From Catellatospora coxensis (GTDB taxonomy: Bacteria; Actinomycetota; Actinomycetes; Mycobacteriales; Micromonosporaceae), in contig NZ_BONI01000076.1 in assembly GCF_016862635.1 (NCBI RefSeq), forward strand, positions 1 to 45,943: a stretch of DNA of 45,943 nucleotides, read 5' to 3'. Under the pieces are notes generated by a model that worked only from the letters and a program-made list of their open reading frames with translations, had not been told where the DNA came from and ran no database searches. Positions 7,479 to 17,627 of the stretch are shown here, piece after piece (position 1 is the first letter of the stretch; each line of letters opens with the position of its first letter). The position numbers and the translations under genes were made by a program.

Positions 7479-9002
7479 GTGCCCCGAGGCGACGGCCGGT
7501 TGAGCCACGAACTCGACCCCCACCGGCCAGGCCCGCAAGACGCGTGTGGCGTCTTCGGTGTCTGGGCCCCTGGTGAAGAGGTTGCCAAACTCACCTACTT
7601 CGGCCTGTACGCGCTGCAGCACCGCGGCCAGGAGGCCGCCGGCATCGCGGTCAGCGACGGTTCCGGTGTGGTGGTCTACAAGGACGTCGGCCTGGTCGCC
7701 CAGGTCTTCGACGAGCCGACCCTGGCCAGCCTGCGCGGGCACCTCGCGATCGGGCACGCCCGCTACTCGACCACCGGCGACTCGACCTGGGAGAACTCCC
7801 AGCCCACGCTGCAGTCGACCAGCTCGGGCACCACGATCGCGCTGGCCCACAACGGCAACCTGGTGAACACCGCCGACCTGGCCCGCCGCGCCGCCGAGCT
7901 CGGCATGGACAGCCGCGGCTCCACCAACGACACCAGCCTCGTGACGATGCTGCTGGCCGGGCACCCCGACCTGTCCGTCGAGGCCGCCGCGATGGAGGTG
8001 CTGCCGACCGTCGAGGGCGCGTTCAGCTTCGTCTTCATGGACGAGAACACCCTCTACGCGGCCCGCGACCACCACGGCGTGCGCCCGCTGGTGCTGGGCC
8101 GGCTGGAGCGCGGCTGGGTCGTCGCGAGCGAGCAGGCCGCGCTGGACATCGTGGGCGCCTCCGTGGTCCGCGAGGTCGAGCCCGGCGAGCTGATCGCCAT
8201 CGACGAGTACGGGCTGCGCTCCTCGCGCTTCGCCGCCCCGGACCCCAAGGGCTGCCTGTTCGAGTACGTCTACCTGGCCCGCCCGGACGCGACCATCAAC
8301 GGCCGCAACATGTACTCGACCCGGGTGGAGATCGGCCGCAAGCTGGCCGCCGAGCACCCGGTCGAGGCCGACCTGGTCATCCCGGTGCCCGAGTCGGGCA
8401 CCCCGGGCGCGATCGGCTACGCCGAGGCCTCGGGCATCCCCTACGGCCAGGGCCTGATGAAGAACGCCTACGTCGGGCGCACCTTCATCCAGCCCTCCCA
8501 GACCATCCGCGCGCTGGGCGTGCGCCTCAAGCTCAACCCGCTGCGCGACAACGTGCGGGGCAAGCGCCTCGTCGTGGTCGACGACTCCATCGTGCGCGGC
8601 ACCACGCAGCGCGCCATCGTGCGCATGCTGCGCGAGGCCGGCGCGCTCGAGGTGCACGTGCGCATCTCCTCTCCGCCGGTGAAGTGGCCGTGTTTCTACG
8701 GCATCGACTTCGCCACCGGCGCCGAACTGCTGGCGAACGGCATGGACATGGAGGGCATCCGCCGCTCCATCGGTGCCGACTCGCTCGGCTACGTGTCGCT
8801 CGAAGGGCTCATCGCTGCGTCCGAGCAGCCGAAGAACCGCCTGTGCCGGGCCTGCTTCGACGGCGAATACCCGATCAAGCTGCCGGCCAGCAACCTGATC
8901 GGCAAGCACGTGCTCGAAGGGGTCGGCCGTCGGGTCGAGTCCGAAGAGCTCAGCGGCGACCAGCCGGCTGCCCCGTCCGCGGAGCAGCTCAGCCGGTCCT
9001 AG
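7479..9002 (+). CDS. purF: Amidophosphoribosyltransferase (glutamine PRPP amidotransferase)
   Basis: A 507-residue enzyme for the first committed step of purine synthesis: PRPP plus glutamine to phosphoribosylamine. The 22-residue propeptide (MPRGDGRL...PQDA) precedes C23 in CGVFGVWAPG, the expected N-terminal nucleophile after cleavage. The glutaminase domain shows GHARYSTTG and HNGNLVN; the phosphoribosyltransferase domain has the PRPP motif VVVDDSIVRGTT. Cysteines near the C-terminus (KWPCFYG and RLCRACFDG) match iron-sulfur-containing PurF enzymes. The GTG start has AAGGAG 7 bases upstream. purM follows after 65 bases, probably in the same transcript. Confidence 0.97.
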   Translation: MPRGDGRLSHELDPHRPGPQDACGVFGVWAPGEEVAKLTYFGLYALQHRGQEAAGIAVSDGSGVVVYKDVGLVAQVFDEPTLASLRGHLAIGHARYSTTGDSTWENSQPTLQSTSSGTTIALAHNGNLVNTADLARRAAELGMDSRGSTNDTSLVTMLLAGHPDLSVEAAAMEVLPTVEGAFSFVFMDENTLYAARDHHGVRPLVLGRLERGWVVASEQAALDIVGASVVREVEPGELIAIDEYGLRSSRFAAPDPKGCLFEYVYLARPDATINGRNMYSTRVEIGRKLAAEHPVEADLVIPVPESGTPGAIGYAEASGIPYGQGLMKNAYVGRTFIQPSQTIRALGVRLKLNPLRDNVRGKRLVVVDDSIVRGTTQRAIVRMLREAGALEVHVRISSPPVKWPCFYGIDFATGAELLANGMDMEGIRRSIGADSLGYVSLEGLIAASEQPKNRLCRACFDGEYPIKLPASNLIGKHVLEGVGRRVESEELSGDQPAAPSAEQLSRS

Positions 9003-9067
9003 TACCACTCGTCACGGCACCACCGACCCTTCCCTGAACGGTGCCGCGCACAAAGAGGAGAAATACC

Positions 9068-10210
9068 GTGACCCACGTGACCGAGCGCCCCGTGTCCGGG
9101 CAACCGGAGAACGGGAACCGTCAGCTGTGGACGGCGGAGGGCAGCACCAACCGCCGCCGCACCGTCACCTACGCCGACGCGGGCGTGTCGATCCACGCCG
9201 GTGACAAGGCCGTGGAGATGCTGAAGGACAAGGTCGCGCGGACGCACCGGCCTGAGGTGCTGGGCGGGCTGGGCGGGTTCTCCGGCCTGTTCAAGCTCGA
9301 CACCTCCAAGTACAAGAGCCCGGTGCTGGCCTCCTCGACGGACGGCGTGGGCACCAAGCTGGCCATCGCGCAGCAGATGAACATCCACGACACGGTCGGC
9401 ATCGACCTGGTCGCGATGGTCGTCGACGATCTGGTCGCGTGCGGCGCCGAGCCGCTGTTCCTGCTCGACTACATCGCCTGCGGCGAGGTCGTGCCGGACC
9501 GGATCGCCGAGATCGGCGCCGGTATCGCCGACGGCTGCCGGTACGCCGGCTGCGCGCTGCTGGGCGGCGAGACCGCCGAGCACCCCGGCCTGATGCGCCC
9601 GGACGAGTACGACCTCTCGGCCAACGGGGTCGGCGTCGTCGAGGAGGACATGATCCTCGGCGCCGAGCGGGTGCAGCCCGGTGACGTCGTCATCGCCATG
9701 CGCTCCTCGGGCCTGCACTCCAACGGCTACTCGCTGGTCCGGCACGTGCTGCTCGGCCAGGCCCGCCTGAAGCTCGACTCGGTCATCGAGGACCTGGGCG
9801 ACCAGCGCACCCTCGGCGAGGAGCTGCTCACCCCCACCAAGATCTACGCCAAGGACTGCCTGAGCCTGATCGCCGAGTGCGAGGTCCGGGCGTTCGCCCA
9901 CGTCACCGGCGGCGGCATCCCCGGCAACCTGGTCCGCGTGCTCCCCAAGCACCTGGACGCCACGGTCAACCGCTCCACGTGGGCCCCCCAGCCCATCTTC
10001 GACCTGATCCAGCGCAAGGGCCGCATCGACCAGCACGACCTCGAATCGACCTTCAACATGGGCGTAGGCATGTTCGCCGTAGTCTCCGCCGCCGACGCCG
10101 ACCGCGCCATGGCCCTCCTGACCGGCCGCGGCGTCGAATGCTGGCACGTAGGCGACATCATCGAAGGCACCGGCCAGGTCCACATGCTCGGCTCCCACAC
10201 CCGCGGCTAA
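9068..10210 (+). CDS. purM: Phosphoribosylformylglycinamidine cyclo-ligase (AIR synthetase)
   Basis: A 380-residue enzyme making aminoimidazole ribonucleotide from FGAM with ATP (purine step 5). Visible are TYADAGVSIHAGDKAV, SSTDGVGTKLAIA, DLVAMVVDDLVACGAEPLF, the ATP-site loop GGETAEHPGL and HVTGGGIPGNLVRVLP. About 30 residues at the N-terminus (THVTERPVSGQPENGN) precede the catalytic domain and are not conserved in PurM. The GTG at 9068 follows AGAGGAGA by about 8 bases; starts further upstream have no support. It lies directly after purF. Confidence 0.96.
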   Translation: MTHVTERPVSGQPENGNRQLWTAEGSTNRRRTVTYADAGVSIHAGDKAVEMLKDKVARTHRPEVLGGLGGFSGLFKLDTSKYKSPVLASSTDGVGTKLAIAQQMNIHDTVGIDLVAMVVDDLVACGAEPLFLLDYIACGEVVPDRIAEIGAGIADGCRYAGCALLGGETAEHPGLMRPDEYDLSANGVGVVEEDMILGAERVQPGDVVIAMRSSGLHSNGYSLVRHVLLGQARLKLDSVIEDLGDQRTLGEELLTPTKIYAKDCLSLIAECEVRAFAHVTGGGIPGNLVRVLPKHLDATVNRSTWAPQPIFDLIQRKGRIDQHDLESTFNMGVGMFAVVSAADADRAMALLTGRGVECWHVGDIIEGTGQVHMLGSHTRG

Positions 10211-10262
10211 CCCCCCCCACCCCCACCCCCTCACCCCCCCAACCCCCCTCACCACCGCCCAC

Positions 10263-10353
10263 CAAGATCGCGACGATCTTGCGCCAGCTGTGGGGATGAC
10301 ACGCCCCGATCGGGCATATCCCCAACAGTTCACGCAAGATCGTCGCGATCTTG
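10263..10353. repeat. Composite palindrome between convergent purM and transketolase genes
   Basis: The outer arms (10263-10283 and 10333-10353) are 21 bp and perfectly complementary. Each arm is also nearly self-palindromic (CAAGATCG CGA CGATCTTG). The inside pairs again, CTGTGGGGAT with ATCCCCAACAG, around CCCGATCGGG. A C-rich stretch (10211-10250) precedes it. It probably acts as a bidirectional terminator; the layered symmetry resembles REP-type interspersed repeats. Confidence 0.65.
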
Positions 10354-10456
10354 CTTTGTGGGGGCTCGGTGAGGAGATCCGGGGCGGGGCGGCGGCTGTT
10401 GCGGGGGCCACGGGATCGGGACGATCCCGACCGACGGGGCTGCGGGGCGGGGCGGG

Positions 10457-11332
10457 TCAGGGGAGCCAGGTGGTCAGGGAGGCGCGGAGGGCTGCGGGGT
10501 CGAGGCCGTGGTGGCGGGCGTGGTCGGCGGGGGTGCCGTAGACGTGCAGGTCGCGGTGGGTTACGCCGAGGCTGAGTAGGCGGTGGGGGCGGTCGGCCAG
10601 AGCCGCGGAGACCACGTGGGCGGAGGTGCCGGTCAGGTAGGGCTCGATCAGGGCGATGTTGCCCGAGGCGGCGAGCGCGCGCAGGCCGGTGGTGTCGAAG
10701 GGGCGGGGGGTGTGGGTGTACGCCACGGTGACGTCCAGGCCCCGGGTCGCTTCCAGGACTGGGGCGAGCATCGGGCCGATCGCTACGACCAGGGCCTTCG
10801 TACCGTGGCGCACGGGGCGGAGCAGGGACGCGTCGGCGTACGCGATGTCGTTGGTCTGGGTGGACAGGCGCAGGTAGACGGGGTCGTCATGGGTGGTGGC
10901 CGCGGTGAGCAGGGGTGGGACCTCGCCGGGGTGGCCGGGGACGTGGATGGTCCAGCCGGGCAGGGTGTCGATGAGCTGGACGTCCATCGGTGACATGTGG
11001 GTGTAGCCGGCGGACGAGCCGTCGTAGGAGGCGCCGACGCTGACCAGGATCGCGCCGACACCCTGGTGGGCGAGGTCGAGTTTGATCTGCTCGTAGGCGC
11101 GGTCGACGAGGAACGTGGCGTAGCTGTGGGCGATGGGGCGCAGGCCGGTCAGGGCCAGGCCGCCCGCGACGCCGATCATGAGCTGTTCGCGGATGCCGAC
11201 GTTGAGGATCCGGTCGGGGTGTTTGAGCGCGGCCTCCTCGAAGGCCGAGACCGAGATGTCGGCCAGCACCAGGGCGGTGCGCGGGTCCTCCTCGATCAGG
11301 GCGGTGGCCGTGTCGATGAACGCCTGCCTCAT
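10457..11332 (-). CDS. Transketolase, C-terminal subunit (split enzyme)
   Basis: A 291-residue pyrimidine-binding plus C-terminal half of a two-subunit transketolase. Visible are DTATALIEEDPRTALVLADIS, the family signature RILNVGIREQLMIGVAGGLAL (cofactor-activating Glu in REQ) and IEPYLTGTSAHVVSAAL of the transketolase C domain. With the partner encoded just upstream it should move two-carbon ketol units between sugar phosphates using thiamine diphosphate. The ATG at 11330-11332 follows AAGGAAG by about 8 bases; only two bases separate it from the partner's stop, so the subunits are translated together. It could instead serve a specialised C7-sugar pathway, since no other pentose-phosphate gene is adjacent. 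Confidence 0.88.
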   Translation of the reverse strand: MRQAFIDTATALIEEDPRTALVLADISVSAFEEAALKHPDRILNVGIREQLMIGVAGGLALTGLRPIAHSYATFLVDRAYEQIKLDLAHQGVGAILVSVGASYDGSSAGYTHMSPMDVQLIDTLPGWTIHVPGHPGEVPPLLTAATTHDDPVYLRLSTQTNDIAYADASLLRPVRHGTKALVVAIGPMLAPVLEATRGLDVTVAYTHTPRPFDTTGLRALAASGNIALIEPYLTGTSAHVVSAALADRPHRLLSLGVTHRDLHVYGTPADHARHHGLDPAALRASLTTWLP

Positions 11333-11334
11333 GA

Positions 11335-12012
11335 TCAGCTTCCTTTCGTCTCGACGACCGCCACGACCACGTGTGGCGCGCCGTCCCTGGCCTGCCGCAG
11401 CCCGGCCTCGACGGCGTCGTGGTCGCGCCCGTCGACGGTGACCGCCGTCCACCCGTGCACCGCGAACCGGGACGCGATGCCGCCCGGCCAGCCGTGGGAG
11501 GCGCTCCGGTTGTCGATCACGAGGGCGGTGAGCGTGTCGAGGCCGGTCGCGCCCGCGTACGCGATCGCCTCGTGGTTGCTGCCCTCGTCCAGCTCCGCGT
11601 CGCCGAGCAGGACGTACACCCGCGGTTCCAGGCGGCCCTGGGCCCGCAGGCCGAGCGCGGTGCCCACGCCCAGGCCGAGGCCGTGTCCGAGCGAGCCGGA
11701 ACTGATCTCCACGCCGGGTACCCGCAGCCGGTCCGGGTGGTGCCCGAGCGGGCTGTCCGCGCCGGCCAGGTCGTCGAGCCAGTCGTGCGGGAAGAAGCCC
11801 TTCGCGGCGAGCACCGCGTAGTAGGCGGCCGGCCCGTGCCCCTTGGAGAGCAGGAACCGGTCCCGGTCGGGGTCGTCGAGCCGGTGCGGGTCCACCCGCA
11901 GCACCCGGTCGTAGAGCACCCAGAGCACGTCCAGGGTCGAGTACGCGCTCGGCGCGTGCTTCTCGTCCCCGGTCAACCGCCGCAGCAGCGGCCCGACATC
12001 CAGCACCGTCAT
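11335..12012 (-). CDS. Transketolase, N-terminal (thiamine diphosphate) subunit
   Basis: A 225-residue protein matching the N-terminal third of transketolase: FLLSKGHGPAAYYAVLAAKG, EISSGSLGHGLGLGVG and a ThDP/Mg motif starting GDAELDEGSNHEA and ending near VIDNRSAS. The usual GDG is GDA here. It pairs with the gene at 10457-11332. The ATG at 12010-12012 has no Shine-Dalgarno sequence; instead CAGGCT lies at -12 to -7, so the message is probably leaderless. The promoter is of MerR type and overlaps a palindrome shared with the divergent soxR gene, so induction by redox-active compounds is expected. Confidence 0.88.
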   Translation of the reverse strand: MTVLDVGPLLRRLTGDEKHAPSAYSTLDVLWVLYDRVLRVDPHRLDDPDRDRFLLSKGHGPAAYYAVLAAKGFFPHDWLDDLAGADSPLGHHPDRLRVPGVEISSGSLGHGLGLGVGTALGLRAQGRLEPRVYVLLGDAELDEGSNHEAIAYAGATGLDTLTALVIDNRSASHGWPGGIASRFAVHGWTAVTVDGRDHDAVEAGLRQARDGAPHVVVAVVETKGS

Positions 12013-12018
12013 GGGAGT

Positions 12019-12049
12019 AGCCTGCAAGTTCAAGTGCACTTGAACTCAA
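12019..12049 (-). promoter_or_regulatory. MerR-type promoter with SoxR-like operator
   Basis: Read on the minus strand: -35 TTGAGT (12049-12044), a 19-base spacer, -10 CAGGCT (12024-12019), then ACTCCC and the ATG of the transketolase N-subunit. A perfect 20-bp palindrome, AGTTCAAGTGCACTTGAACT (12027-12046), fills the spacer. Long 19-20-bp spacers with the dyad between the hexamers are characteristic of promoters untwisted by MerR/SoxR proteins. soxR starts 17 bases beyond the dyad on the other strand. Confidence 0.8.
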
Positions 12050-12062
12050 GTACGGGGGATCT

Positions 12063-12500
12063 GTGAAACCGGTGACGCTCACCATCGGCGAGCTGGCGGC
12101 GCGCAGCGGGGTGGCCCCGTCGGCGCTGCGCTTCTACGAGGAACGCGGGCTGATCCACTCCACCCGCACCAGCGGCAACCAGCGCCGGTACGAGCGCAGC
12201 GAGCTGCGCCGCGTCTCGTTCATCCGGATCGCGCAGCAGGTCGGGGTGTCCCTGGAGCGGATCCGGGACGCGCTGAAGGAGCTGCCGGAGGGGCGTACGC
12301 CCACCAAGGCCGACTGGACGCGGCTGTCCGCGCGCTGGCGCGCCGAACTCGACGACCGCATCGCGCTCATGCAGCGGCTGCGCGACACCCTCGACGAGTG
12401 CATCGGCTGCGGCTGCCTGTCCCTGCAGTCCTGCCGGCTGTACAACCCGGGCGACGAACTCGCCGCGCAGGGCTCCGGGCCGCGCAAACTGCTCGGCTGA
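12063..12500 (+). CDS. soxR: SoxR, [2Fe-2S] redox-sensing MerR-family activator
   Basis: A 145-residue regulator. The N-terminal MerR helix-turn-helix is LTIGELAARSGVAPSALRFYEERGL, with the wing residues NQRRYERSELRR. A dimerisation helix covers about 80-112. The cluster-binding motif C113-I-G-C116-G-C118-x5-C124 (CX2CXCX5C) is complete, so it should carry an oxidisable [2Fe-2S] cluster. In actinomycetes SoxR usually responds to redox-active metabolites rather than superoxide and activates export, oxygenase or reductase genes. Here its divergent neighbour is a split transketolase. The GTG at 12063 follows GGGGGAT closely. The palindrome in the 50-bp gap predicts autoregulation plus activation of the transketolase pair. 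Confidence 0.93.
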   Translation: MKPVTLTIGELAARSGVAPSALRFYEERGLIHSTRTSGNQRRYERSELRRVSFIRIAQQVGVSLERIRDALKELPEGRTPTKADWTRLSARWRAELDDRIALMQRLRDTLDECIGCGCLSLQSCRLYNPGDELAAQGSGPRKLLG

Positions 12501-12546
12501 GGCATCCCGGCGTCGTTTCCGGACAGCGAAGGATCATCGATGCGTC

Positions 12547-12552
12547 TACCGT
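12547..12552 (+). promoter_or_regulatory. -10 box of a leaderless promoter
   Basis: TACCGT lies exactly at -12 to -7 from the ATG at 12559, which has only a poor ribosome site (ACGGA directly abutting it). Confidence 0.5.
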
Positions 12553-12558
12553 GACGGA

Positions 12559-13218
12559 ATGACCATCGTCGAACTCCCGAAGTCCGCGGCGGCCGCCATG
12601 CCGCCACCGCGGCGGCGCGGCCTGCGCCGGCTGGTGGCGGCAGTGGTGCTGCTCGTGCTCCTCGCGGGTGTCGCCTACGGCCTGGCCCAGTACTACTACG
12701 CCTCGATCCCCCTCCCGCGCGAGCGGGAACCCGGAACGCAGCAGGTGCGGGCGGAGAACCTGCGGCCGGGTGTCGCCGACGCCATCGTGGCCGCCGTCGA
12801 CCCGGACTTCTACCAGCAGGCGGACGAGCTCGTCTGGCCGTCCTCGGCGCTCACCAAGCGGTACGCGGTGGTCGCGATGTGGGAGTCCTGGGACGACCTG
12901 GACAGCTGGCGGGTACGCGTCGGCGCGCACAAGCTGGAGGGCTGGTACACGAAGAACCAGCTGCTCGACTTCTACCTCAACACCGCGCACTACGGTCAGG
13001 GCGCGGTGGGCCTGGAGCAAGCCTCGACGCTGTACTTCGGCAAGCATCCGCGCGACCTCACCGTCACCGAGGCGGCGCTGCTCGGGGTGCACCTCGACCC
13101 GGATCCGGGCGACGTGCGGGCCGCCTGGAACCGGGTGCTCGACACCATGGTCGAGCACGGCTGGCTGAACACCGGCGAACGCGGCCGCCTGGTGTTCCCG
13201 AAGACGATCCAGGAGTGA
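12559..13218 (+). CDS. GT51 transglycosylase-like membrane protein, probably catalytically dead
   Basis: A 219-residue protein: short basic cytoplasmic start, one membrane helix (about 25-46, LRRLVAAVVLLVLLAGVAYGLA), then an extracytoplasmic domain resembling the glycosyltransferase half of class A penicillin-binding proteins. The later part is recognisable (KLEGWYTKNQLLDFYLNTAHYG, QGAVGLEQASTLYFGKHP, LTVTEAALLGV). The first catalytic motif EDxxFxxHxG is AVDPDFYQQADEL, with Val at the catalytic Glu. The GGSTITQQ motif is WPSSALTKRY, and the second-Glu region is also altered. It is much shorter than a PBP and has no transpeptidase. It may modulate or anchor cell-wall synthesis; loss of activity is inferred from the missing residues. 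Confidence 0.72.
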   Translation: MTIVELPKSAAAAMPPPRRRGLRRLVAAVVLLVLLAGVAYGLAQYYYASIPLPREREPGTQQVRAENLRPGVADAIVAAVDPDFYQQADELVWPSSALTKRYAVVAMWESWDDLDSWRVRVGAHKLEGWYTKNQLLDFYLNTAHYGQGAVGLEQASTLYFGKHPRDLTVTEAALLGVHLDPDPGDVRAAWNRVLDTMVEHGWLNTGERGRLVFPKTIQE

Positions 13219-13222
13219 ACCG

Positions 13223-13256
13223 GCGGCGGCTGCGGCCCCGTGACCGCAGCCGCCGC
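13223..13256. terminator. Bidirectional hairpin terminator
   Basis: The 13-bp arms GCGGCGGCTGCGG and CCGCAGCCGCCGC surround an 8-base loop. It sits in the 45-bp gap between the convergent stops at 13218 and 13264. Confidence 0.8.
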
Positions 13257-13263
13257 ACCGGGG

Positions 13264-14460
13264 TCAGAGCGGGGCCGACAGGCGCTCGAGCTCCTGGTCA
13301 CCGACCCGGACGTAGATCCAGCTGTCCCCCAGGTCGCGCCGCAGCTCGCTGATCGTCATCCCGGCCGGAACCGTCAGGTGGAACGTGAGGAAGGCGTGGG
13401 CGTGGTCCCGGTCGGCCTGGCAGCGCACCCACTGCCGCGTACCCTCGGCACAGGTCTGGCCCGCGACCCGCGGCTCGCCCGCCGCCTCGCCCACGACCGT
13501 GACCCCGGACGCGTTCGCCACCGACACCAGCACCGTCACCGGCGCCTGTGCCGACGCCACCCGCTCGACCCGCACCTTCACCTCGACCTGGGTGCCGCCA
13601 CCGGGGGCGGGGCTGAGGTCCGGCGACGACAGCACCACGTCCAGCGGCACCACGTCCGTGTCCGCCATGAACGAGGACGAGCCGCCCGACTGCGCGAACG
13701 CCGAGCCGTTCCAGCGGTACGAGCGCCACTGGTACAGCCCGATCGGCCCGCCGGACAGATCGCTGTACGTCGTCTCCAGGTTGCCCACCTCGACCCGGAT
13801 CTCGCCGGACGAGTCCCCGGCCAGCTTCGTGATCCGCTCGACCGTCCCGGGAGTCTGCTGCGGCGGCAGGGCGAGCGGCGTCTCCACCTGCACGACGACG
13901 CCGAGCGTGGCGAACCCCTCGCCGTCCCGCCGGAACGCGACGACCTGGCCCAGCGGGATCTCCCCGGGGCGGCAGTAGATCAGGGCGACCTGCTCCATCC
14001 TGCCGTCGGCGTCGAGGTCCGTCTCCACCGCGCTGTCGATCCAGACGTCCGTGCCCGCCTTGCCGTCCCGGAAGGAGGTCGGCCCGGCTGGGCAGTTCTT
14101 GTCGAGCACCTTCCGGGTGGGCAGGTCCAGCACCGCCCCGGCCAGCCCGTGCAGCGACCCGCCGGTGGCGACCGGAACAGGCGAAGGGGTGCGGCTCGGG
14201 CTCGCCGCCGGCGGCGCGCTGGTGCTCCCGCCGGGGCTCGGCGGCGTCGGCCCGGACCCACCCAGTGCGCTGATCGCGACGCCGCCTGCCAGCACCGCGA
14301 CCAGCGCGCTCGCGGCGACGCCGGTGGAGCGGAGCCGCTTGCGGTGGCGCACCGTCGCGTACGCCGCGGCGGTGCCCGTCGGCCGGATCAGCGGATCGGT
14401 GTCGGCGCGGTAGGTGTCCACCGCCGACCACAGGACGTCGTCGTGCTCGTGCTCAGGCAT
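13264..14460 (-). CDS. Membrane partner protein of an ECF sigma factor (putative anti-sigma or sensor)
   Basis: A 398-residue protein. A cytoplasmic N-terminus of about 50 residues (MPEHEHDDVLWSAVDTYRAD...) is followed by one membrane helix (about 55-75), a Pro/Ser/Thr-rich linker and an extracytoplasmic beta-rich domain with VILSSPDLS-like and VRVERVASAQAPVTVLV strands. No HCC zinc anti-sigma motif is visible. The ATG at 14458-14460 follows GGAAGGAG and overlaps the end of the sigma gene by 8 bases, indicating coupled synthesis. Its position and topology suggest control of the sigma factor at 14453, but no domain proves it. Confidence 0.65.
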   Translation of the reverse strand: MPEHEHDDVLWSAVDTYRADTDPLIRPTGTAAAYATVRHRKRLRSTGVAASALVAVLAGGVAISALGGSGPTPPSPGGSTSAPPAASPSRTPSPVPVATGGSLHGLAGAVLDLPTRKVLDKNCPAGPTSFRDGKAGTDVWIDSAVETDLDADGRMEQVALIYCRPGEIPLGQVVAFRRDGEGFATLGVVVQVETPLALPPQQTPGTVERITKLAGDSSGEIRVEVGNLETTYSDLSGGPIGLYQWRSYRWNGSAFAQSGGSSSFMADTDVVPLDVVLSSPDLSPAPGGGTQVEVKVRVERVASAQAPVTVLVSVANASGVTVVGEAAGEPRVAGQTCAEGTRQWVRCQADRDHAHAFLTFHLTVPAGMTISELRRDLGDSWIYVRVGDQELERLSAPL

Positions 14461-14971
14461 GGTCGTGCTCCTTCCGGGCCTCGGTGAGCTGGGCGGCGAG
14501 CGCGGTCCGGCCGCGGTGCAGCCAGGACTTGACGGTGCCCTCGGCGACATCCTCCTGCTCGGCGATCTCCGCGATGGTGAGCTGGGCGATGTAGAACAGC
14601 ACGCACGCGCGCCGCTGCACGTCGGGCAGCGTGGCCAGGGCGCGGGTGAGCGCCACCCGGTCCGGCTCCGGGGCGGGCACGTGCTCCTCACGCTGGCGGC
14701 GCAGGAAGTTCAGCGCGGTGCGCCGCCTGCGCCAGCCGCTGGTGGCGAGGTTCCAGGCGACCCGGCGCACCCAGGCGGGCGGGTCGGCGTACCGCGCGAT
14801 GGTGTCCCAGCGGGCCAGTGCCCGGACGAACGCCTCCTGCACCATGTCCTGCGCCTCGCCCAGGTTCCCGAGGTACGCGTTGAGCTGCAGGGTCAGGCTG
14901 TGGAAGTGCGCGGCGTAGCACTCCTCGAAGTCGGCCCGGCGGCCCGGCCCGTCGTCGCGATAAGGGGCCAT
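14453..14971 (-). CDS. SigE-family ECF RNA polymerase sigma factor
   Basis: A 172-residue sigma factor with region 2 (FEECYAAHFHSLTLQLNAYLG, EAQDMVQEAFVRALARWD) and region 4 (LATLPDVQRRACVLFYIAQL, IAEIAEQEDVAEGTVKSWLHRGR). No region 3 or C-terminal extension is present. It belongs to the actinobacterial SigE/SigM-like ECF group. The ATG at 14969-14971 is preferred over the adjacent GTG at 14974; GGGGAG is very close, with GGAGGGGAG slightly further upstream. It heads a two-gene operon with the membrane protein at 13264-14460, which probably regulates it. Confidence 0.9.
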   Translation of the reverse strand: MAPYRDDGPGRRADFEECYAAHFHSLTLQLNAYLGNLGEAQDMVQEAFVRALARWDTIARYADPPAWVRRVAWNLATSGWRRRRTALNFLRRQREEHVPAPEPDRVALTRALATLPDVQRRACVLFYIAQLTIAEIAEQEDVAEGTVKSWLHRGRTALAAQLTEARKEHDHA

Positions 14972-15071
14972 CACTCCCCGTTCTCCCCTCCGTGGCGGGC
15001 CCCGTCGGCCCGTCGCGACATCACGCCGCGCCCCGCCCGAAGGTTGCGAAGATCTTTCCGCATAAACGACT

Positions 15072-15110
15072 CGGGTGCCGTCCCGCTGCGAACAGCGGGG
15101 ACGGCACCCG
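15072..15110. terminator. Terminator after purL
   Basis: CGGGTGCCGTCCCGCTG pairs with CAGCGGGGACGGCACCCG (one bulged G) around CGAA. It lies about 20 bases after the purL stop on the minus strand. Confidence 0.85.
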
Positions 15111-15128
15111 GATCAGATGGTGCGGGGA

Positions 15129-17623
<2,495 letters not shown>

Positions 17624-17627
<4 letters not shown>

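Noticed and set aside
7311..9008. Minus-strand 565-codon ORF
   Set aside because: Antisense shadow of purF; composition is typical of a GC-rich mirror frame (His/Asp/Val/Arg).
10211..10262. C-rich tract as a functional G-quadruplex or origin
   Set aside because: It is a simple C-run between convergent genes; no DnaA boxes or regular spacing support a function.
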